Source: an uncultured Lachnospiraceae bacterium (GTDB lineage Bacteria; Bacillota; Clostridia; Lachnospirales; Lachnospiraceae). From it: 60,526 nucleotides of DNA. The DNA lies in contig CAMNSD010000027.1 in the NCBI GenBank assembly GCA_946554445.1, forward strand, positions 1 to 60,526. The letters are read 5' to 3'. Below the pieces are notes generated by a model. It had not been told where the DNA came from and searched no databases. It saw only the letters and a program-made list of their open reading frames with translations. A program made the position numbers and the translations under genes. Each line of letters begins with the position of its first letter. Within the stretch, counting starts at the first letter, position 1. Positions 52,537 through 60,525 of this stretch are shown here, in pieces.

Positions 52537-55122
52537 ATGGGAGTAGCAGCTAGCATTGTATCAGTAGTATTAAAATCAGTAGTAGGAGATAAATTAGGAA
52601 GTGGATTAGTTAAAGATTTAATAGGTATTTCAATAGATGGGATATCAGAAAAAGGAATAAATGAGATTACTGATTTTATTAATAGGGGAAAATCCAAAAT
52701 TGACAGCATTCTTTCAAATGAAAATATGAAATCTATGGGGATTTCCGAAGGTAATATTGATTATATAGTAGCTGAGATAAAAGAATTGTTGTCTAAGATT
52801 AATATTACTGATGAAATGCTTAGACAATGTAAATATGACAGTACAAATTTGAGTGTTTTTTTGTGCAATGAATATAGGGAGTATAAAAATAATTATATAG
52901 AATATGCAAGTGAGATTAAGAGATGTTTATTTACTGTTGCTGAAGCATTAATTAATTTAGTGCGTGAGAGTGAGAATTTTGAAAAAGATGTGTTGATACA
53001 TATCGGTAATTCAGTTGATGATGCCAATGTCGAATTACAAAAAATATCTGAATATATGGGTAATAATTTTGGTAAATTGAGTGCTGATAATCAGGCTATT
53101 CTTGAGATATTACAGATAATACTTAAACAAAATCAAGAGGAAAGTACAAAAAATAAAGATAAAAAGCAAAAAATAAAAAGTAGAACACAAGAATATGCTG
53201 ATAAATGGAATGAAAATATGTTCTTGAATGATTTTGATGAGTGGGATAATAGTGATGGTGTTAATGTAAAATTAAGCGATGTGTATATAGATGAGCATTT
53301 ACCACATTTTACATATGGACATAATAAAGAGGAATTTGATAATTTAGATGTTTTATTATCTCGGTATATAACGAAAATTAGAAAAAACAAAATGCTTTTA
53401 ATTTTAGGACAGCCAGGAATCGGAAAAAGTACACTAATAACATGGATTACGGTTAATTTTGCTGATAGGCTTAATGATATTTTAGTATATAAGTTTGCGT
53501 CTGATCTTCGGAGTATTGATTGGGAAAACGGCAGAACTTCAACAAAAATGTTAGAAGAATTAGGCTTTACGGATAATGATTTGGATGGGAAGATTTTAAT
53601 TCTTGACGGTTTGGATGAGATGAGTATTGAAAGAAATAGAAGAGAAATACTAGACGAATTATATTGTGATTTAATATATGGAAGTATAAAAAATTTTTCT
53701 TTGATTATTACCTGTAGGGAAAATTATATCCAAGGATTTGAGAGGGTCAAATGTAAGTATATTATTTTGCAACCTTGGAATGAAAAACAAATAAGAAGTT
53801 TTTGTAATGTTTTTCAAGAGAAAACAAATAGGAATGTGTCTAATGGTACAAGGGAAAAGTTACTTGAAAATAAAGAAATATTAGGTATTCCACTTATTTT
53901 ATATATGGTTTTAGCGTTGAATATTTCTATAGAAAAAGAAGGATCTATTATAGATGTTTATGATAAAATCTTTTCTTTAGATGGGGGTATTTATGATAGA
54001 TGTATAGATAACAAGAATTTCTCTGAAAAACATAGAATTAGTGAAATAAAGGAACAAATACATCAAGTATCAAGAGAAATTGCAATATGGATGTTTGAAA
54101 ATAACTCGGAAAGGGCATTTATTCCTGAAGAGCATTATCAAAAAATTTGCGTTAATATTATGCAAAAGTGTGGGCAAAAAAATAGAGATATACAGCAGGA
54201 TTTATTAGTTGGTAATTATTTCAAATTGATTAAACATTGTGAAGGTGTTGAAACAGAGAAATTATATTTTGTACACCGTTCGATTTACGAGTATTTTGTA
54301 GTAGAAACGATTTATAGCTCGATTGAAAATGCAATGAATAAATTAACGACAGAAAGCCAAGAAGAACTTGCAGGAAATATTGCTATTTGGTTAAAACAAG
54401 GAGATATTACTAATACAATAGGACAATACTTGCAGATAAAGATATTGAAAATGTATAATAGTTTTGATTACGAAAAGAAGGAAAAATTTTATGAATGGTT
54501 GGAAGAAACTTTTGATAAAATGATTAGTAATGGGATGTTTTATTATACTAAAGGATATATAAAGGATTATAAAAATATTATAGATAAAGAGATTAAGTGT
54601 TTTTTGAATCTTATGAAAATACTACGCTTGCTATATGGAACTAGTAGAAAAAAATATATTTTGGAGAACGCTAATAAGTTTCAATTGGAAAAGTATATAA
54701 GATTTAGACTTGCCAAATGTAGAATGGAAGAAAGAGGTGGGGTGGAAATTTTCAATTTGGGTCGTGTTTCTTTGAAGGGCATAAATCTTTCAGGGGCAGA
54801 TATTAAAATGGCAAATCTACGACAAGCAGATTTAAGAGGGGCAGATTTGAGTAAAACAGATTTAAGTAGAGAAAATTTACAAGATATGGATTTAAGAGGA
54901 GCAAATTTAGAAGATGCAAATTTACAGGAAGCAGATTTAAGAGGAGCAGATATAGTAGGAGTAAATTTAGGATGGGTAAATCTACAAGATACAATATTTG
55001 ATGAGAACCAGATTAATTATTTGATGGATAAATATAATTTAAATAATAGTAAAGTATATATTTGTAGTGAAAAAAAGGTTGTTAGTTATGAAAGCTATTG
55101 CAAAAGAAAAAAGGATAGTTAA
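52537..55122 (+). CDS. NACHT-type STAND NTPase with pentapeptide repeats, candidate anti-phage protein
   Basis: 861 aa. An N-terminal helical region (residues 1 to ~200, opening with a hydrophobic Gly-rich stretch) is the putative effector. A charged linker leads to the NTPase: Walker A GQPGIGKS (291-298), Walker B ILILDGLDE (353-361) with the NACHT-type extra acidic residues, and the sensor LIITCREN. A helical region with FVHRSIYEYFVVE follows, as in NACHT proteins. The C-terminus has about 15 pentapeptide repeats, A(D/N)LXX type (about 746-820; DNA 54772-54996), a likely sensor. Bacterial NACHT proteins are known anti-phage NLR relatives; function here is inferred. Strong aggggga Shine-Dalgarno, monocistronic, very AT-rich. 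Confidence 0.8.
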   Translation: MGVAASIVSVVLKSVVGDKLGSGLVKDLIGISIDGISEKGINEITDFINRGKSKIDSILSNENMKSMGISEGNIDYIVAEIKELLSKINITDEMLRQCKYDSTNLSVFLCNEYREYKNNYIEYASEIKRCLFTVAEALINLVRESENFEKDVLIHIGNSVDDANVELQKISEYMGNNFGKLSADNQAILEILQIILKQNQEESTKNKDKKQKIKSRTQEYADKWNENMFLNDFDEWDNSDGVNVKLSDVYIDEHLPHFTYGHNKEEFDNLDVLLSRYITKIRKNKMLLILGQPGIGKSTLITWITVNFADRLNDILVYKFASDLRSIDWENGRTSTKMLEELGFTDNDLDGKILILDGLDEMSIERNRREILDELYCDLIYGSIKNFSLIITCRENYIQGFERVKCKYIILQPWNEKQIRSFCNVFQEKTNRNVSNGTREKLLENKEILGIPLILYMVLALNISIEKEGSIIDVYDKIFSLDGGIYDRCIDNKNFSEKHRISEIKEQIHQVSREIAIWMFENNSERAFIPEEHYQKICVNIMQKCGQKNRDIQQDLLVGNYFKLIKHCEGVETEKLYFVHRSIYEYFVVETIYSSIENAMNKLTTESQEELAGNIAIWLKQGDITNTIGQYLQIKILKMYNSFDYEKKEKFYEWLEETFDKMISNGMFYYTKGYIKDYKNIIDKEIKCFLNLMKILRLLYGTSRKKYILENANKFQLEKYIRFRLAKCRMEERGGVEIFNLGRVSLKGINLSGADIKMANLRQADLRGADLSKTDLSRENLQDMDLRGANLEDANLQEADLRGADIVGVNLGWVNLQDTIFDENQINYLMDKYNLNNSKVYICSEKKVVSYESYCKRKKDS

Positions 55123-55303
55123 TATGTTTTGTAAGCAATAGCACAAGGATGATGTTTTTGTAAGAAGAATTTGTGTAGTGATATAATCCCATTTTTATTG
55201 TATGATCTCTTACATTTATTAGGATGCTATCTATCCCCAAATCTGTATGTTCTTCTGTTCGGAAATCACACTATTAATCCGTGTCCATACATCGCTTAAA
55301 TAT

Positions 55304-55696
55304 TCAGTATCCTTTAAACTGTTTATAGTTCTCATAATCTGTATCTACAATCCAACCGTTATGCTGAAAATCTCCAATAGCGATTAACATAGCGGTCTTT
55401 GCATCTACTGTCTCAATAATTACTTCTCTATCCGTTCTATGGGTATTGTAAGTGATACTGATAGGCACAACGAATTTTTTCACTCCATGTTCTTCATCCC
55501 ATGTACTCTGAATATCATCTATAATATCCATTAGATTCTGCTTTGCGTCCTTTAGCCAGTATAATTCTCCATTAATTTCCACCGGCTTACCGATCTCGAA
55601 TTGATGAACAATGTGATCCGCTAACTGTTTCCTTCCTACTTCCATACCTAATCTGAAAATCTCATTGTTTGTCATATCCATGCTGTTGTTACTCAT
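55304..55696 (-). CDS. Hypothetical protein of the island
   Basis: 130 aa with a tggagga Shine-Dalgarno on the minus strand. NEIFRLGMEVGRKQLADHIVHQF, then a beta-rich part IEINGELYWLKDAK-like and VPISITYNTHRTDREVIIETVDAKTA. Soluble, acidic; no family recognised. It is transcribed with the recombinase gene upstream of it on the same strand, 92 bp apart. Confidence 0.6.
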   Translation of the reverse strand: MSNNSMDMTNNEIFRLGMEVGRKQLADHIVHQFEIGKPVEINGELYWLKDAKQNLMDIIDDIQSTWDEEHGVKKFVVPISITYNTHRTDREVIIETVDAKTAMLIAIGDFQHNGWIVDTDYENYKQFKGY

Positions 55697-55788
55697 ATTG
55701 TTTATCCTCCATCTATCTATTTAAAGTCTGTCTTTGTTTCTGTTCCTTCTATATATAATAAGTTTCTATTTGATTACTCTAAAGAAAA

Positions 55789-56367
55789 TCAAAATAATTT
55801 TATATGGTTCTGCAATGCGTTCTCTATATCCTTACTTTGTAAGCCGATATATCGCTGTGTGGTTACTGTAGATGAATGTTGCAACAGTACACGAACCAAA
55901 TTTATATCATAATGATTATTTACATAAATGCTCGTTGCAAAATACTTTCTAAAGCTATGACTTCCTATTCCAGAATATCCTAGATAATCACAAACTAATT
56001 TCAGATGCTTTGTAACTGCACGTTCTGACATATCAAACAATTTAGCAGCAGGATTGATATTATTTTCCAGCGCATAGTTCTGAATATAGATATAAATATC
56101 CGTTGGAACTGTAAACTCCCTTTTCTTTTTCGTCTTCTGCTCAACAATATCTAATCTGTATCTATCACCATCACGGACAATAACCGATAACCTCAACTGC
56201 AATATGTCACTGATCCGCAATCCCAAATTTGCTTCCAATGATAAAGCCGTTGCTATTCTATTATTCGGTTTCACAATATGACCATCTGAACACACAAATC
56301 CATTCCGTATTGTAGAAATAATTTCTCTATACTGTTCTTCTGTAAGTGCAACTGTTTTCTTGTTCAA
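55789..56367 (-). CDS. Tyrosine recombinase, catalytic domain only
   Basis: 192 aa, TTG start behind an aaggtggaagga site. All active-site residues are visible: Arg51 (LGLRISDIL), His137 and Arg140 (HSFRK), His164 (LLQHSS) and the nucleophile Tyr173 (TQRYIG). The N-terminal arm- and core-binding domains of full-length integrases (about 380 aa) are absent, as in small integron/XerC-like solo catalytic proteins of clostridia. It may act on local sites or with partners. It lies 9 kb from the tRNA, so it is probably not the integrase that placed the island there. Confidence 0.85.
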   Translation of the reverse strand: MNKKTVALTEEQYREIISTIRNGFVCSDGHIVKPNNRIATALSLEANLGLRISDILQLRLSVIVRDGDRYRLDIVEQKTKKKREFTVPTDIYIYIQNYALENNINPAAKLFDMSERAVTKHLKLVCDYLGYSGIGSHSFRKYFATSIYVNNHYDINLVRVLLQHSSTVTTQRYIGLQSKDIENALQNHIKLF

Positions 56368-56593
56368 TTCCTTCCACCTTCTTAAAAGTTCCTATTTCCA
56401 CTATATTTTAGTTCCTATTTTTCGGATGTGCATTTCTTACATATCCCAAACCCTTATAAACAAAGGAAAGTTCCTAATCTGTATAGTTATTGGAACTAAA
56501 TATTTCCTTGCCCTTTCTACTATTCCAACCTATACTATAAATAATAAAAAACTTTTAAATTTTCCAAACCACACACAAAATATTTTTAAGGGA

Positions 56594-56875
56594 GTGATAA
56601 TAATAGATATAGAACTCAAAGACCGTAACCATATAAAAGAATTTTTCCACAAACTACATAGCAGACTGGAAGATGTAACATTTTCCATTATCCAAAAGCT
56701 ACCAGAGAAATTTATCCCTCAATGGATTATGAATAGACTTGAAAAGTATTTAGACAAGCGAATCAGTGAACTAAAACAAGAATCCATCAAAATGACCTGG
56801 AAAAATATGTATCTCCATGAAGCCATTGACGATATCCGTAACAAACAACAATGCACAAAGGAAACAAAAGGTTGA
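56594..56875 (+). CDS. Small element-associated protein, start uncertain
   Basis: About 93 aa: ELKDRNHIKEFFHKLHSRLEDV, FSIIQKLPEKFIPQWIMNRLEKYLDKR, ending KQQCTKETKG. I have seen similar small proteins beside integrases of clostridial mobile elements; function unknown. The best Shine-Dalgarno (aagggag, 56588-56594) would place the start at an ATA around 56600-56605, while the only standard start nearby, GTG 56594, overlaps it. An ATG at 56360 opposes the recombinase start and gives an unlikely N-terminus. It is divergent from the recombinase gene. Confidence 0.5.
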   Translation: MIIIDIELKDRNHIKEFFHKLHSRLEDVTFSIIQKLPEKFIPQWIMNRLEKYLDKRISELKQESIKMTWKNMYLHEAIDDIRNKQQCTKETKG

Positions 56876-56905
56876 TTTCTTTCTTCCGCTAGTGTTTCAT
56901 TTTAT

Positions 56906-56934
56906 TTGAACGTTTGTTCTCCATATGATATAAT
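56906..56934 (+). promoter_or_regulatory. Promoter of the small membrane toxin
   Basis: TTGAAC (56906-56911), 17-bp spacer, TATAAT (56929-56934), about 80 bp before the 26-codon ORF. Confidence 0.75.
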
Positions 56935-57012
56935 TGACTTGTATAATTGAAAAGAAAGTAGGATGCGATTTTCCGAGATGCCCTCTAGTCTTACGAAAGA
57001 GGGTGATGCCCT

Positions 57013-57093
57013 ATGAGCGTGATGGAAATTCTTACATTATTGCTTGTGTTATTTGCGGCACTGTCTTACATAGACAATCATAGAAAGAAATAA
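57013..57093 (+). CDS. Candidate type I toxin, small membrane peptide
   Basis: 26-aa peptide MSVMEILTLLLVLFAALSY followed by IDNHRKK: one membrane helix and a charged C-terminus, the layout of TxpA/Fst/holin-like type I toxins of Firmicutes. Shine-Dalgarno agagggtgatg precedes it, part of a structured leader (ccctctagtc...gaaagagggtg). It has its own near-consensus promoter. A minus-strand promoter downstream predicts an antisense RNA overlapping its 3' end. The toxin call rests on form and arrangement, not on an identified homologue. Confidence 0.72.
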   Translation: MSVMEILTLLLVLFAALSYIDNHRKK

Positions 57094-57186
57094 GCATCCC
57101 TACCCGTCCAAAAGTGAGGATGCTTAAATTCTTGTAATTTTTGCTTTTTACTGAGGGCAATCGGAGATTCAATTCCGATCACTTCT
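57085..57186 (-). ncRNA. Candidate antisense antitoxin RNA
   Basis: A minus-strand promoter, TTGAAA (57216-57221), 17-bp spacer, TATAAT (57193-57198), points towards the toxin 3' end. The RNA would include an atcgga/tccgat hairpin (57154-57178 region) and end at the taagcatcc/ggatgctta stem (57091-57126), about 100 nt, overlapping the toxin stop codon. This is the geometry of txpA/RatA-like pairs. Confidence 0.62.
57091..57126. terminator. Shared stem-loop between toxin and antisense RNA
   Basis: taagcatcc (57091-57099) pairs with ggatgctta (57118-57126). T-rich DNA follows on both sides (aaattcttg rightward, tttcttt leftward), so it may terminate both transcripts. Confidence 0.65.
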
Positions 57187-57192
57187 AAGTAG

Positions 57193-57221
57193 ATTATACA
57201 TTAGAGCTGCTTGATTTTCAA
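57193..57221 (-). promoter_or_regulatory. Promoter of the antisense RNA
   Basis: On the minus strand TTGAAA, exactly 17 bp, then TATAAT; predicted start near 57186. Confidence 0.75.
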
Positions 57222-57230
57222 GTGGCTCTT

Positions 57231-57413
57231 TTAACTTGATATTCGCTTTAATGCCCTTCTCTGATCAATCTCTCTTTCCGCTTCCTTGCCGGAATTATTG
57301 TAATATGCAACTTTTTCCGCTACTGCCATATCTTTTGTCCGTTCATAGTTCTGTTCCCTGATCTTGTGAATATCCTCAATGGTAAAATCAGGACTTAAAA
57401 TAGGTTTTTCCAT
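57231..57413 (-). CDS. Small third gene of the PIN toxin operon
   Basis: 60 aa, EKPILSPDFTIEDIHKIREQN then YNNSGKEAEREIDQRR. Starts four bases after the PIN toxin stop, with gaggaa inside that gene's end. I have seen such small acidic/basic helical proteins next to clostridial PIN toxins; function unknown. It could be a second antitoxin or modulator. Confidence 0.6.
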   Translation of the reverse strand: MEKPILSPDFTIEDIHKIREQNYERTKDMAVAEKVAYYNNSGKEAEREIDQRRALKRISS

Positions 57414-57416
57414 ACT

Positions 57417-57851
57417 TTATTCTAATTCCTCTATCGTAACACATTTAATTTCCTTAAACTGCTTTAACTGCTTATCATTCGTCAAAAACAAATCACAATT
57501 TAGCAGGCAAGCGACCGCCAACTGTAAAGCATCCATCGCCTTAAACCCTTTATATTCTGCTCTTATCTGTGCCGCTTTCTTTGCGATTTCTTGATTAATC
57601 TCTACAATTTCCATATTAGTTGTTGCTACTAACCGATTAAACATCTCTATAAATGAATAATCTCTATTTCTATATGGAAAAACAAAATACTCTTCCATAG
57701 TAATTACTGATGTCACAAATTCTTTATCATTATTATATCCATCTTTAAAAAACATTTTTACCTTTTCTCGGTATTGTAGATTGTGATCATCACCTTCAAT
57801 GAAATATATAAATGGTGCCGTATCAACAAAAACTTTTTTAAAGTCTATCAT
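57417..57851 (-). CDS. PIN-domain toxin, VapC-like
   Basis: 144 aa ribonuclease of the PIN fold. The acidic site is complete: Asp10 (VDTAPF), Glu53/Glu54 (TMEEY), Asp107 (AMDALQLA) and Asp126 (LTNDKQL). It is expected to cleave RNA, often tRNA, when free of its antitoxin. It overlaps the upstream antitoxin gene by 14 bases, the usual VapBC coupling. Confidence 0.85.
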   Translation of the reverse strand: MIDFKKVFVDTAPFIYFIEGDDHNLQYREKVKMFFKDGYNNDKEFVTSVITMEEYFVFPYRNRDYSFIEMFNRLVATTNMEIVEINQEIAKKAAQIRAEYKGFKAMDALQLAVACLLNCDLFLTNDKQLKQFKEIKCVTIEELE

Positions 57852-58062
57852 TTTCTCGCATCTCCCTCATATATTCATCAACATTCTTTCCCCGTTCACT
57901 TGGCAAAACAAAACTGTCCCAATCAACAGGTGCTTTCTTGTTTTCCTTTTGCGAATAATTTAGTACCGTAACAATGACCTCTGCACCATCAAATTCCCTT
58001 ATATCATCATCTTGAATAACAACTGTATTTCCCTGCACTATTCCTTTTACTGCCGCTAACAT
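57838..58062 (-). CDS. VapB-like antitoxin
   Basis: 74 aa. The N-terminal LAAVKGIVQGNTVVIQDDDIREFDGAEVIVTVL (split about residues 2-34) looks like a small beta-strand DNA-binding or substrate domain of the AbrB/PHD type. The C-terminal DWDSFVLPSERGKNVDEYMREMREN is a flexible helix that would wrap the toxin. Shine-Dalgarno aggaggt is excellent. The family is not certain; role inferred from overlap with the PIN gene. Confidence 0.75.
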   Translation of the reverse strand: MLAAVKGIVQGNTVVIQDDDIREFDGAEVIVTVLNYSQKENKKAPVDWDSFVLPSERGKNVDEYMREMRENDRL

Positions 58063-58074
58063 GATAACGACCTC

Positions 58075-58395
58075 CTATTCTTCATTTTTAAATCTGGTTT
58101 CATATGCCAACTCTGGTTTTAGATCAACTTTCCATTCAATCAAATCTTCCGGCTGGCATTGTAACAACTGGCATATATCCTCAATAGTCTTTGTTGACAC
58201 ATCACACATAAAATCTTTTCCGTTATGAGTGTCTTTATATTCCTGTAGCTTTTGCTCAATCTCTTCCATTGATGCACCACTGCACATTTTAAGTTTCGCA
58301 AGCGTTCCTTGTGGTATTAATGCCTTTTGTCTGATTGTATAAGTAGTGATTCCCTTTTCTTTTAATTTTTCCATTAATTTATTATAATTTACCAT
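58075..58395 (-). CDS. XRE-family helix-turn-helix protein with an insertion
   Basis: 106 aa from 58395, where ggagag stands ten bases upstream (in-frame ATGs at 58410 and 58467 are less likely). NYNKLMEKLKEKGITTYTIRQKALIPQGTLAKLK is the first part of a Cro/CI-type domain and VSTKTIEDICQLLQCQPEDLIEW the last. Between them about 25 residues (SGASMEEIEQKLQEYKDTHN) interrupt the usual compact fold. Possibly regulates itself or the PIN operon 13 bp downstream. Confidence 0.75.
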   Translation of the reverse strand: MVNYNKLMEKLKEKGITTYTIRQKALIPQGTLAKLKMCSGASMEEIEQKLQEYKDTHNGKDFMCDVSTKTIEDICQLLQCQPEDLIEWKVDLKPELAYETRFKNEE

Positions 58396-58505
58396 TAACA
58401 TTCTCTCCATTATATAATATACATTGATTTCTGTGTATATTATAACACTCCTTTCCCATTTTTTCAATCAGCACTGACAGAAAATTTCCACCAGTGCCGA
58501 CTAAA

Positions 58506-59138
58506 TCATATCATCTTATTCAACATTTTATGTACGATTTTCCATTCAATCCTATTCTCATGCCGCCTTTCCATCTGATACAAGAATATATCCGTTATTC
58601 TTTCCATAAAGTCAGATGGTAAAATGTTCCCTTTAAACAAATTGCATGGATAGCAGGTACAAGATAAATTTTCCACATCATCTTCGCCGCCCATTGCTAA
58701 CGGAGTAATATGGTCTATTGTCATATCTTCAAGCAAAATTTTCCTTCCACATAACTCACAACGTCCATCCGCATGAAGATATATCAGTTTTCTTGTATCC
58801 TCTGAATAAGATTTTCTTTTTATTTTTCCTTTGCTATCCCGTCTTACCATTGACAGAGATACTTTATTCTTCCGCATTTCCTTTATTTTTTCCTCTGTCA
58901 TCCACTTCCACAAAATCCGCTGTGTAAGCGTATCAAACACAAAATAGCTTTTAGTTTTTTCTTCTGCTTTCTTCATTCCCTTTATTGCTTCCGCTACACT
59001 AGAGAACTGAAAAGCACTGTTTATATCCGTAGTTTTCTTTGTTGCTCCATTATCCGTATATGTAATATAATGATTTCCGTTAGTAATCACAATCGCTATA
59101 ATATCTACCTTTCCGATTAAACTAATCCGCACAAACAA
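58506..59138 (-). CDS. HNH endonuclease
   Basis: Up to 210 aa. HNH/zinc site in the second half: CELCGRK, TIDHITPLAMGGEDDVENLSC and CYPCNLFKG, i.e. C-x2-C, D-H, N and C-x2-C. The first 100 residues carry no recognised domain but may bind DNA. The start is doubtful: TTG at 59138 lacks a Shine-Dalgarno, whereas ggaaagg lies about 35 bases further in without a standard start at the right distance. Could be a restriction-type or phage-type nuclease. Confidence 0.75.
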   Translation of the reverse strand: MFVRISLIGKVDIIAIVITNGNHYITYTDNGATKKTTDINSAFQFSSVAEAIKGMKKAEEKTKSYFVFDTLTQRILWKWMTEEKIKEMRKNKVSLSMVRRDSKGKIKRKSYSEDTRKLIYLHADGRCELCGRKILLEDMTIDHITPLAMGGEDDVENLSCTCYPCNLFKGNILPSDFMERITDIFLYQMERRHENRIEWKIVHKMLNKMI

Positions 59139-59360
59139 GCCAACTTATATATTGGATTCCTTGTAATTTTCCGTCTACGCTCTGCCTCTGCCCTTGCTTT
59201 TCGTTCCACCCTAGAGGGAGATCACAGACATTTAATCCATTAACTAATCAATGGGTAAAGCGAAATTCAGAAACAGGGAAATTCATGGATGTTAAGCAAG
59301 ATGGTACACCATTTAAGGGTGTAAGAAAAGAAAAAATATAATTTGTGGAGGAATAATAAT
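59139..59360. promoter_or_regulatory. Divergent region of HNH and zinc-ribbon genes
   Basis: Holds no clear promoter. An 18-codon frame (59285-59341) is present, but without support I do not call it a gene. Confidence 0.3.
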
Positions 59361-59723
59361 ATGAGTATAGTAGGCGAAGCGTATGAAATTTTAAAGGATT
59401 TAAAATTACTTTCTGATAAACACAAGGATAAAGAGATTTTGAATAAAGTTATAGAACTTCAAAATAAATTTTATGAATTGAAGGAAGAAAACGAATGTTT
59501 GAAATCTAAAATTGCTGAGTTGGAAAATGCAAAAGAATTAGAGAAAGATCTAGAATTATTACCAAGTGGGGTATATATAAAAAAATCAGAAAAAGAAGAA
59601 GGAAAAGACATTAGGTATTGTCCAGCTTGTTTCAGAAATTATCATAAATTGTATCCTATTATACATGGAAGTTTGCGTAGAAATAGGTTTTGTTCAAATT
59701 GTAATACACCTATTAATGGGTAG
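59361..59723 (+). CDS. Coiled-coil zinc-ribbon protein
   Basis: 120 aa from the ATG at 59361 (tggagg nine bases ahead). Residues ~10-65 form a Leu/Glu/Lys heptad coiled coil (NKVIELQNKFYELKEENECL), followed by a zinc ribbon with CPAC and CSNC separated by about 28 residues. A possible regulator or adaptor; no family recognised. It precedes the nuclease-toxin-like gene by 125 bp on the same strand. Confidence 0.65.
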   Translation: MSIVGEAYEILKDLKLLSDKHKDKEILNKVIELQNKFYELKEENECLKSKIAELENAKELEKDLELLPSGVYIKKSEKEEGKDIRYCPACFRNYHKLYPIIHGSLRRNRFCSNCNTPING

Positions 59724-59848
59724 AATGTTTATAATCCAAGTATGACTGAATACAACGAAACTAAGCCATTTTTTACGCTTATATATGCTAAAAATATTGA
59801 GAAATAGATATTTCTTGATAGGGACTAGGATTGAAAGGATTATAAAAC

Positions 59849-60439
59849 ATGGGAGACATTATTTTTGAAGATATTATGGAGCCAGGGGTTATATTATCAA
59901 ATAGTCTTGAACTATCCGGTATCACAAAATATTATCCGGATTATCTGACTGTGGATCAGATGATTAATCTATCTATCAATGATAAATTGGATCCTTCAAA
60001 TTTGCATGAAAAGAGTGCGCTTGTGTATAATACAAATCTCTATATAACAGATGATAATGGCAATATAGCCTATTTTGATTGTGACATGCAGCATACGGAT
60101 AATGCAGGTAAAATCAGAAAAGAACACCCAGAATATAAATCGGTAGGAGGCAAAGTAGCATTGCATTCAGATATGGATGCTGGACATTTCGGGTTAGCAC
60201 TTGGTCAGCATCCGAGTATTGCAATGGAACAACATAAACATACTAATAGATATGGTGCATGGCGTACATTTGAAAGAGACTGGAATAAACTTTCCAGTGA
60301 AGGATATAAAGTAAATGTTAAAGCGGTTTTTGTTGATGGTGACGTAGAGGGTACATATTCACCGTTTTGGTGTATCAGGGAGACTATTGATGAGGATGAA
60401 GTAAATGAATATGTAATAACAAATGATGATTTACAATAA
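59849..60439 (+). CDS. DNA/RNA non-specific endonuclease-like protein
   Basis: 196 aa, weak Shine-Dalgarno (gaaagga). The C-terminal part, DMDAGHFGLALGQHPS then HKHTNRYGAWRTFERDWNK and YKVNVKAVFVDG, resembles the Endonuclea_NS_2 domain of polymorphic toxins (usual D-x-GH...N...W/Y...E). His of AGHF and Asn of HTNRYG would be catalytic. The N-terminal half (PDYLTVDQMINLSINDKLDP) has no secretion signal. No immunity gene is visible up to the terminator, though one may lie beyond the window. Family assignment is moderate. Confidence 0.6.
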   Translation: MGDIIFEDIMEPGVILSNSLELSGITKYYPDYLTVDQMINLSINDKLDPSNLHEKSALVYNTNLYITDDNGNIAYFDCDMQHTDNAGKIRKEHPEYKSVGGKVALHSDMDAGHFGLALGQHPSIAMEQHKHTNRYGAWRTFERDWNKLSSEGYKVNVKAVFVDGDVEGTYSPFWCIRETIDEDEVNEYVITNDDLQ

Positions 60440-60470
60440 AATTTATTGATTTTGTTAAAGATAGTAAAAC

Positions 60471-60525
60471 TGGGGCTGTTGCAAAAGTAGATGAATAATC
60501 TACCGGAGCAACAGCTCCATTTTTA
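60471..60525 (+). terminator. Terminator at the window end
   Basis: tggggctgttgc (60471-60482) pairs with gcaacagctcca (60508-60519), 12 bp with one wobble, with an inner gtagat/atctac hairpin and a T5 run. Confidence 0.85.

Noticed and set aside
54803..54994. Minus-strand Leu-rich open frame inside the NACHT gene
   Set aside because: It is the antisense reading of the pentapeptide repeats.
56360..56593. N-terminal extension of the 56594 gene from an ATG at 56360
   Set aside because: It overlaps the recombinase start on the other strand, lacks a Shine-Dalgarno, and the translated part looks non-coding (Ile/Tyr/Phe-rich).
59285..59341. 18-codon open frame before the zinc-ribbon gene
   Set aside because: No Shine-Dalgarno and no similarity to a known peptide; it may be a remnant, but this cannot be supported.
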